Part shown: piece by piece, positions 1 through 8,800 of the stretch
Layout: every line of letters begins with the position of its first letter
Position numbering within the stretch: the stretch's first letter is position 1
From: JBMYXZ01 sp049608925
GTDB taxonomy: Bacteria > Pseudomonadota > Alphaproteobacteria > JAGOMX01
Assembly: GCA_049608925.1 (NCBI GenBank)
Contig: JBMYXZ010000007.1
Coordinates: 1 to 25,433 of the forward strand
DNA length: 25,433 nt
Reading direction: 5' to 3'
The notes under the pieces: model-generated
Seen by the model: only the letters and a program-made list of their open reading frames with translations
Told to the model about the DNA's origin: nothing
Database searches by the model: none
Made by a program: the position numbers and the translations under genes

Positions 1-1
1 A

Positions 2-2281
2 ACTTGCAATCACATGGGAGAGAATGAAGAGCGAACACTTTGTGTACCTCTATTGGCTCAGGGACATGCTATTGGGTTGTTGCATGTACTGCTTGGTGAA
101 AAAGAAACTGTTGCGATTGAAGCTGAGCCAAAAACTATTTTGGACCATCAGGTTGAAGATTATATCATCGACCAAGAGGAATATGCAGTTGCACCAGACC
201 ATATAGTGTTGGTTGACAGTAACGATTCTGGGCATAACAATGGACATCATTCTCACTCATCATATCCGCCATCACAGGGGTCCTCATACGAGCAAACCGC
301 ATATGTTGATATTACAGACGAACGCTGGACCGAGCTATCTTCAGGACAATTCTCGGATCAACTTGGTACTGCAGGTGATGTATTAGGGTTGTTTGGGGTA
401 GGCATCATTAGCTTCCCCTATCTTTTAAGAAACTATGGAGAAGATCCTGTAGAGCACTCGCAAGGCAGCGGTCACACACATTATGATCATTATAATCATC
501 CATCACCTGAGCCACCATATGAGCCTCCTTCAAATGGCCAAGGTGGTGGGTTAGTCTTTACACCTGTTGATCCAGAGGCTCCACACAATAGCGAGCCTGA
601 GCCGCAACCACAACCCCAGCCTGAGCCGCAACCGCAACCACAACCTCAGCCTGAGCCACAACCACAACCTCAGCCTGAACCGCAACCACAACCTCAGCCT
701 GAACCACAACCTCAGCCTGAGCCACAGCCACAACCTCAGCCTGAGCCACAACCACAACCTCAGCCTGAGCCAGAACCGGCTCCTGATGATGAGCATACAC
801 CGCCTCCTCCGCCTTCTAACGAGCCACCTGAGGAGCCACCTTATGTGCCACCTAAAAAGGTTTGTGATGTATTCGAAGATACACTTGATGATATCGAGGA
901 AAATTATGGCACGTCGCCTAATATTGATATTTTGCAAGAAGCCTTTGGTGAAGACGCCCTGCTGACAGTTGCTGTATGCTGTGAAAAAGAAATTGAAGCT
1001 AATGGCGGCGATGAAAATAACGTTCTGATAACATTTTCGAAGAACAACATTGTAGATCTTGGACAGGGAGATAACTTTGTCCTAGCATCAGGATGCTGCA
1101 AGTTAGATCCTCACACCACGACTGACGATATTCTTGATGTCGTGCTATATGGCGGCGGGTATAACTTTAGCCTGCAAGACTTTACTGATTCTTTGTTCTG
1201 TTGCGAAGAAGATAACTCTATCCGCACAGGAGAAGGCAACGATACTCTCTTAGCCTTTGGTGCAAATAATAATGTGCTTTCTGACCTTGTTGCAGATAGC
1301 GATTCTGGCGAAATTAATTATGATGCCGATTCAGGGAACGACACAGCGCTTGCTGTTGGTGAAAATAACACCCTTGATCTGGGTGGTGGCAGCAACATTA
1401 TCCTAGCTGTTACTTGCTGTGAATTCTTTACATATCCTTCTGAGACTCAACACAGTGTTTGGGGGTATGGCAGCCAATCGCATTCAAGCTATGGGCATTA
1501 TGAGCAAATGCTTAGCAACGTCTGCTGTGATATTGGCACAAATGATATTACAACCGGCGGCGGCAGCGACTTCATACAAGCTATCGGCCAGACAAACATT
1601 GTCAATGCTGACTACGATGGTGTCTCTATTGACTACGTTGGCGGCGGAAACGACTTTATCTTCACATTAGGAGAAAGCAATACTATCAACGCTGGCGGAG
1701 GATCAAATCAGATCACTGCTTTAGGATGTTGCGATGATGAAGATACTCAATACGTGCCACTTGGTGATCCAATCGAAAACGAGATCCAAGTTGCAGGCAT
1801 TCCTTACAGCGTTATGGCGCGCTTGCTGAATAATTCATGCTGTGACGTTACCATTAACGCCATAAATAGCGGTCTTGGAGCTGATGAAATCGTAGCCGTT
1901 GGTAACACCAACACGATTCGCTCTGATTGGAACGGGTTCCAGACCGAATGGGGAATGGTCAGTGCAGCTGATCTGATCATTGCATTTGCTGGTAATCTTA
2001 ATGACATCGAAGCCGGTGGCGGCGAAAACGTTGTTTTTGCTCTTAGCTGTTGCGAGGGAGAAATTGACCTACCTCTACGTGAAATTTCCGTACCATTTGA
2101 TACGGCAGATGGAAGCTTTTCTTTCGGTGGTCTGCCTCCGCAAATGTTCTTAGACTTCATCAATGCTAGCGGATTCGATTCTACCAACAATGTTAAGTCC
2201 GGATCTGGAAACGATATTTTGGTAGCCGTTGGAGACACCAACAATGTCATGTCAGACTGGGATGGCAGCGCAACCACTTGA
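2..2281 (+). CDS. N-terminal part of giant CC-repeat RTX-like secreted protein (5' partial, ends at in-frame TGA)
   Basis: The frame is open to the left edge. The first ATG, at 14, has no Shine-Dalgarno sequence before it, so the true start probably lies upstream. From that ATG there are 755 residues. Residues ~75-85 and ~150-165 are rich in His, Ser and Tyr. Residues ~193-255 are a Pro/Gln/Glu spacer. From ~320 on there are beta-roll segments with RTX-like G-x-G-x-D-x-I/L and N-x-I-x-A-G-G-G-N-N patterns, separated by ~30-50-residue linkers and marked by eight Cys-Cys pairs, the first at 977-982. The pattern continues in the same frame past the TGA at 2279-2281, so this is the front of one gene with the next entry. 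As it stands the product would lack the C-terminal secretion signal. Inferred role: a surface or secreted adhesin or structural protein. Function is not established. Confidence 0.8.
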   Translation, partial: TCNHMGENEERTLCVPLLAQGHAIGLLHVLLGEKETVAIEAEPKTILDHQVEDYIIDQEEYAVAPDHIVLVDSNDSGHNNGHHSHSSYPPSQGSSYEQTAYVDITDERWTELSSGQFSDQLGTAGDVLGLFGVGIISFPYLLRNYGEDPVEHSQGSGHTHYDHYNHPSPEPPYEPPSNGQGGGLVFTPVDPEAPHNSEPEPQPQPQPEPQPQPQPQPEPQPQPQPEPQPQPQPEPQPQPEPQPQPQPEPQPQPQPEPEPAPDDEHTPPPPPSNEPPEEPPYVPPKKVCDVFEDTLDDIEENYGTSPNIDILQEAFGEDALLTVAVCCEKEIEANGGDENNVLITFSKNNIVDLGQGDNFVLASGCCKLDPHTTTDDILDVVLYGGGYNFSLQDFTDSLFCCEEDNSIRTGEGNDTLLAFGANNNVLSDLVADSDSGEINYDADSGNDTALAVGENNTLDLGGGSNIILAVTCCEFFTYPSETQHSVWGYGSQSHSSYGHYEQMLSNVCCDIGTNDITTGGGSDFIQAIGQTNIVNADYDGVSIDYVGGGNDFIFTLGESNTINAGGGSNQITALGCCDDEDTQYVPLGDPIENEIQVAGIPYSVMARLLNNSCCDVTINAINSGLGADEIVAVGNTNTIRSDWNGFQTEWGMVSAADLIIAFAGNLNDIEAGGGENVVFALSCCEGEIDLPLREISVPFDTADGSFSFGGLPPQMFLDFINASGFDSTNNVKSGSGNDILVAVGDTNNVMSDWDGSATT
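593..781 (+). repeat. Pro-Gln-Glu low-complexity repeat inside the giant gene
   Basis: About 63 codons alternate Pro with Gln or Glu (P-E-P-Q-P-Q-P-Q type units). They are built from imperfect copies of a cct-gag-cca-caa-cca-caa-like block, followed by an Asp/Glu-His stretch and a run of five prolines. Such segments are usually extended, stiff spacers. Here it separates the unique N-terminus from the beta-roll repeats. Copies of this kind can slip during replication, so length variation between strains is likely. The reverse-strand open frames over it are composition artefacts. Confidence 0.9.
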
Positions 2282-2845
2282 GATGATTCCGGCGCAGACT
2301 GGATCTTTGCAGCCGCTGACACTGTAAATAATATTGATGCAGGTGGCGGAAACAATTTTGTTCTAGCAATTGGTACAGATGATAAATTTGACCTAACGGT
2401 CGATTCTGCTCCACTGATGATTGGGCTGCTTAATTTGCTTCCAGATCCTATGCTTGAGCTAGGCGGATTACCAGACAATCTATTGGCACAACTGTTTAAT
2501 CATGGTGATTGTGAAACAGGTACCAATAATATCAATACTGGCCTGGATGAAGATACAATCCTAGCCTTTGCACACACGAATACAATTAAATCAGACTTTG
2601 ATGGCACATCAACCAACTGGGGGCTAGATGGTGCGCAAGATATCATTATCTTTGAGGGAATGGTTAATGACGTGGAAGCCGGTGGTGGCAACAACGTTGT
2701 TCTAGGACTGGGATGCTGTGATGAAAAGGTATACACAGAAGGCGATATTGCAGCCCTTGAAGCCGCAATTGGCATGGTGGATGCTGATGGCACCAGCACA
2801 ATTTCTGGATATGGCGACCTGCTATCAATAGCATTGAACTTGCCA
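977..2845 (+). repeat. Simple CC-bounded beta-roll repeats, N-terminal block
   Basis: Roughly six units of ~100-130 residues each combine one beta-roll stretch with one linker. The roll reads as Asn-x-Ile/Val, Thr/Ser-Gly-x-Gly-x-Asp, Ala-x-Gly-x-Thr-Asn, Ser-Asp-Trp-Asp/Asn-Gly, Gly-x-Asp-x-Ile and Ala-Gly-Gly-Gly. Most boundaries carry a Cys-Cys pair encoded as TGY TGY. Around 2100-2520 the pairs decay: the linker opening at ~2048 has no closing CC, the next lacks its opening CC, and it closes with a single Cys (~2510). This decayed area also contains the in-frame TGA. The units are diverged at the DNA level. Confidence 0.75.
2279..2281 (+). other. In-frame TGA interrupting the giant repeat gene
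   Basis: The codons before it encode the Ser-Asp-Trp-Asp-Gly motif followed by Ser-Ala-Thr-Thr. Then comes TGA, then Asp-Asp-Ser-Gly-Ala-Asp-Trp-Ile-Phe. In the flanking units the codon in this position is TGG: Thr-Glu-Trp at ~1950 and Thr-Asn-Trp at ~2619. In super-repeat D segments (for example ~3507, ~4377, ~6119) a Trp likewise lies six or seven residues before the next conserved Asp. The 45 codons from 2282 to 2416 are open and continue the repeat. A TGG to TGA transition or a base-call error is the simplest reading. No convincing ribosome binding site precedes the ATG at 2417. Confidence 0.85.
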
Positions 2846-5800
2846 TGTTGCGGTGTTGGCACGAATACTGTCAGGACAGGCTTGGATAGCGACCTTATCC
2901 TGGTAAACGGACACACAAATGTCATACATTCTGATTGGGACGGAGCAATGGATGTGACTGGCTCGGGGCCTGGCGAAGATATCATTATGGCCATGGGTAT
3001 TTCAAACACAGTTTATGCTGGCGGCGGTAATGATATTGTAATTGCTGTCAACTGTTGTGACGAGATGATCCAAGGCGATCGCTCGAATACTATTGAAGGC
3101 GCCCGCGGTACTGACAGGATTTTTGCGGTGGGTGAAGGAACAAACCGCATCAATGCAAGCAATGGTGATGACTTTGTTATGGCCATTGGCTGCTGCGCAG
3201 TTATTGACACCTTCCTATCGCAAGCGAGTGGTAGCGACATCGAAGCAGCCCTTAGCAACATTGATTACAGCGGCCCTAACAACCAACATTTAAATTATGG
3301 CGCGATTTTATCTGCAGTGCTTGCTGACACGTGTTGTGACGAAAATGATCCGAATAAGTTTGGATCCAATTTGGCAAACAATACAATTCTTGATCAAGGA
3401 TCAAACGGCAATAGCTTCTTATTTGCCCTTGGCAATGAAAACACTATTTTTGCAGACGCTCGAAATGATGATCCCATGGACATCTCTAGCGCAAGTGATA
3501 ATCGCTGGGACAACGGCGGCAATGACGTCGTATTAGCGTTGGGCAACACCAACAATATATCAGCCGGCGGAGACAACAATATTGTCCTAGCAACCAACTG
3601 CTGCATGACGCTGCAAGGATATGACGGCGCCGAGCTTGAGGCAATGATCAACCAAGTTAATTTCGTGGTAGGCGAAGAGCCCTCAATTGAAAACTATGGC
3701 GATCTGGTCAAACTGTTCCTTGAAGACTACTGCTGTGTGGACGGCAGCGTCAACAATGTATATGCAGGTCTTGGAATGGATCTGATCATTGTTGAAGGTG
3801 GCATCAACACCATTAATGCCGACTGGGATGGTTCTTCTAACTCTGGCTCTAGCATCGACCGTGTGCTTGCTATTGGTACACAGAATACTATTGATGCTGG
3901 TGGCGGCAATGACATCGTTGCCGGCATTGCCTGCTGTGATGATGAGGACATCCAAACACCGCTGATGAACAATATCCTAGGCGGCAGCGGCAATGACTTG
4001 TTGATAGCTGTTGGTGAAGGCACCAACACAATTCAAACTGGTGACGGACATGATGTTGCACTAGCGATAGGCTGTTGCGATATTCTAGACAGCCTTTCCG
4101 GCCTTGATGCAAACATATTAGAATCCGTGTTCGAGAATTGGGGATATAACTCGTTCAGCTCTGACACCTTCAAATTCGAAAACTATGAATTGATCTTGGA
4201 TCAAGTCCTACTGAACGGTTGCTGTGATGACGATAACACCAGTGTTAACAATCTCTATGGCGATGATTTTGGTGATGCTAATGATGATATGCTTGTGGCC
4301 GTCGGGGCAACAAACAATATCTTTGGTGATAACAACTCTGTGCTGCCTACAGATATCAAAGGTACTGACAACAATTGGCTTACTGGTGGTAATGACACTA
4401 TCTTGGCAATTGGACAGGCAAACAACATCTCAGCAGGTGGAGGCAGCAACCTTGTTCTATCATTGGGTTGTTGTGATTCACTGTTAAATGATCTTGCAAC
4501 AGAAGCAGATCTAGAAATGCTGATCTCGAACATTCAAATCAGCGCTGATACTTCAGTAAACCCTGCTGGATATGGCGATCTTGCAAGTGTCTTCCTACAA
4601 AGTGAGTGTTGTGACGAAGGTGTTAATAATGTTTACGCTGGCAGTGGGTCAGATGTCATCGTTACAAGCGGTGAAGTAAACACTGTAAACAGCGATTGGA
4701 ATGGCACAGATAATACTGAGTCCGGACGCGATCGCGTGCTTGCTTTAGGTGTACAAAACACCATAATGAGCGGCGGAAACCGCGATATAATCGCTGGTAT
4801 CACCTGCTGTGATACAGACAGTGAACTGGCAAAATCAAATATGCTGTTTGGCCAAGGCGGCGATGATACAGTCATCGCAGTGGGAGACAGCACTAACTAT
4901 CTTGATGGCGGTGAAGGCGAAGACATCCTACTAGCCATCGGTTGCTGCGATATCCTAGAGCAAGCTGGCATGCTCCCAGGAAGCACTCTGGAAGCTGCCC
5001 TTGAAGCTTGGGTACATGATGACATGGGGATGAATACATACAACTTCGTTAATTACGAAGCGATTCTGGATGTTGTCTTGCTTAATGCTTGTTGCGATGA
5101 GAATTCAGGGAACAACATGCTTGTTGGTGGCTATGGAAATAGCTCTCCGCAAAGCGATATGATGCTGGCGTTTGGCAATCAAAATGTCATCTATGCTGAT
5201 AACATTGTAGAATCGCCTACCAGTATTACAGACAGTGCGCAACATGCTTGGGGCGCAGATGGTGCAAATGATGTCATCATTGCGTTCGGCCAGACAAATG
5301 ATATCAGTGCTGGCGGCGGTAATAACTTGGTTATGGCCAATGGTTGCTGTGACGAGCTAAAAATGGCTCTTGCAAGCACTAACCTAGAAATATTGATATC
5401 AGGCGTTGCTATTGATGGCGCTGGACCAGTATCTGGTTACGGCCCGCTGCTTGACATCTACCTTGAAAACCTATGCTGTGAAGAAGGTGTTAATACTGTC
5501 TACGCTGGTATCGAAAGTGACTTCATTTTAGCTAGCGGACGTACTAACCTTATTCATGCTGACTGGAATGGTACTGGTGATACAGGAACGGGACAAGACG
5601 TAGTTGTGGCAACAGGTCACACAAACACCATTTATGCTGGTGATGGCAACGATCTAGTAGTTGCCGCAAACTGTTGTATCACTGACAGTGGCGAAACTAA
5701 CGAGATCTTCGGCGGTGCCGGAAATGACCGTCTATTCGCTGTTGGCAAGGGCACAAACACAATCCGCACAGGTCCGGGCAATGATTATGCAATGGCTATT

Positions 5801-8800
5801 GGATGTTGTGCGATCATCGACAGCTTTATAATGGGTGCAACTGGCGCCCAAATAGAAGCCGCCCTTGATGCCATTGTCTATAATGACATGACTGGTCGCC
5901 ACGAAGGATACGGACAGTTCCTGACAGCAGTATGGCAAAATGCATGCTGTGATCCTGAGAACATGGATAATTTTGATTTGACACTGGGCCACAACATCCT
6001 ACTGGGTGACGGTGATACCGGCAACGACTTCCTATTTGGCCTTGGTAATGTCAATGATGTGTTTGCTGATAATCTTGTTGCTGATCCTACAGATGTAGCT
6101 AGCGATTCTGAAAACGCTTGGGCAACAGGCGGTGATGACGTGATTGTCCTAGGTGGTAATGACAACAATGTCAGTGCCGGTGGTGGCAACAACATAGTGT
6201 ACTCTAACAACTGCTGCCTATCCCAACAGGGAATCGATGGCAGCGTATTCGAAGCAGAAGTCAGCCAAGTTGTCTTCACAGATGATGATATCACAGGCTA
6301 TGGCGACCTATGGGAAACAGCTCTAATTGATATTGCCTGCTGTGTTGACGAGAACGCGACCAATGATATCTTCAGCGGTCTGGGCCTTGACTTGATCATG
6401 GCTCTTGGCGGCGTGAATACAATTTATTCTGATTGGAATGGTACAACTACGCCACAAAGCGAAGGCAGTACTGACAAGATCATGGCTGTTGGTAAACAGA
6501 ACCTAGTCTTTTCAGGTGCTGGTGACGATACAATTTGGGCTGGCGCTTGTTGTGAAATGCCTCTAGGAGACGATCAGCTGGACAACCACATCTTTGCCGG
6601 ATCTGGCGAAGATATCGTGGTTGCCTACAGTGAAGGCAACAACGTCATCCGTGGAGATGAAACCACTGCAGAAGGCATTGGCAGCCCTTCAGAAAGCTTT
6701 GATGATCTATTGATTGCAATCGGATGCTGCGACTTTGTCGAAGACGGTGATTTTCCGCTTACAATAGCAGAGAGCTTTGACCTAATAGGGCCTGATAGCC
6801 TAGGTTCAGCATATCTTGAGAATATGTTTGACTTCACGATTGATGAAACAACAGTAAGCAACTATGGATTTATGCTCAGCGCTATGCTGTTAAACCCATG
6901 CTGTGATACTGGCAACAATATCATTTATGCAGATGACACACCAGTTGACGAAGTTATCATTGACGATCCATGGATTGATCCTATCAAGGGAGATATTTTC
7001 TACGATCCAGAAACAACACCTACTGAGCCAGATGTTCTGCAAGAACATGGTGATGACACTATCCTGACTATGGGTAATACAAATCTGGTTTATGCAGACG
7101 GTCATGATGATGTTGTGCCTTGGAGACAAGGTGGTGATGATATAATTTTCGCACTAGGTGAAGACAATGACATCTTCGCAGGTGGTGGCAACAATGTCGT
7201 TATTGCGTCTACATGCTGTGAAGCCATACTTGATTTTATCATTGAAAATGGCTTTCAACCCGGCGATGCTGAGGCCTACTTCATCGGGCTTCAACTAGAA
7301 TTTCTTTTCGAGGATATCGCATTCATTGATGAAACTCTACCTGGCCCTCATGCTGCGCCATATGTTTATGTTCCACATCACTTGATGAAGGAAAATGTAC
7401 AGCCAGAGCTTCCACAACCAGGAAAAGTTCCTACAAACTATGAGGCTCTATTCGACTTATATCTAGACCTGGGTTGTTGTGATGAAATCTCGGGCACAAA
7501 CGATATTTATTCTGGCCTGCAGGGAGACGTTCTGACTGCTATTGGCGAAACCAACACCGTTCGCTCTGACTGGGACGGCACCAAAACACCTATCGTTGAA
7601 GGATCTCAAGATCGCATCCTAGCGCTTGGCCTATTCAATAATATTGAATCAGGTGCAGGGGATGACTTGATCATTGCAGGGAACTGCTGTGAAGATGATG
7701 CAGATGTAACAAACACAATATTCGCTGGCAAGGGAGATGATTCAGTTCTAGCCTTCGGAGACGGTGTAAATACGATCTATGGTGATGACACCAGCACACG
7801 CACACTGGGCGAGCCTGGTAAAAGTGGCAACGACTTTATCATTGGTCTAGGCTGTTGTGACATTATCGACAACCCTGAAATATCAGGCATGGTTGCTGCT
7901 GGATTGTCACAGGTTGAGTATAACGAGACAACTGGCAAGTTTGACAATATCATGGATATCCTAAAAGTTGTCATGCACGAGCCTTGCTGTGACACAGGCA
8001 CAAATGTCATCTTTGCTGATGACAGCTACATTGATTCGGACGTTGCATACGACTGGTATGGCATTCATGCAAAGATCAAGCACGGCAATGACTTTATCAC
8101 AGCTTTTGCTAACACAAACTTTGTATATGCCGACGGATACGACCTGTTTGTTCCGTGGGATGAAGGTGGCGATGATGTGATTATAGCAGGCGGCCGTAAC
8201 AACAACTTGTTCGCCGGTGGCGGTAACAACATTGTAGTTGCAACCTCATGCTGTGAAGAGGAAGACGTTGGTGGAAATTGGGATGATGCTATTGCACTGG
8301 TGAATGCCCTGCAAATGGTGACTTTCATTGATATTCCGCCCACTGTTGTGCTGCCGTATCCGTATCCACAAGTGGATCTATTGCAAGAAGCCGTTGGCTA
8401 TAATGATCTGTTCAAGCATTATCTAGAGCGAGCTTGCTGTGATGAAGAAACGACAACAAGTCATAACGTCATGACTGGCCTTGGTGCAGATCTAATTGTT
8501 GCAACTGGTGGAGACATGACCACAAACGTCATTATGTCTGACTGGAATGGTACAGAAACGCCGCTATTGATGGGTGGCAGGGACAAAATCCTCGCTACTG
8601 GCTCGGTAAACACTATTAACAGTGGGTTCGGCAACGATATTGTGGTTGCAGTTGCATGCTGTTTTGACCAAAGCATGAGCATCAATACGATTGAAACTGG
8701 CTATGGCAACGATATAGTTGTCGCTGCTGGAGAAAATAACACCCTAACTGATGCAGATGGCCATGATGTCTTGATAGCAATTGGCTGCTGTGAACAGCTT

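Noticed and set aside
551..965. Long alternative frames on both strands over the Pro-Gln repeat
   Set aside because: They are low-complexity shadows of the repeated codons, with no ribosome binding site or recognisable domain.
2279..2281. Genome-wide reassignment of TGA to Trp
   Set aside because: TGA properly ends at least five genes in the window, including trmD and rimM at family-typical lengths. Local readthrough is not excluded.
2279..2320. Selenocysteine insertion at the in-frame TGA
   Set aside because: No convincing SECIS hairpin follows, and the equivalent residue in other repeats is Trp, not Cys.
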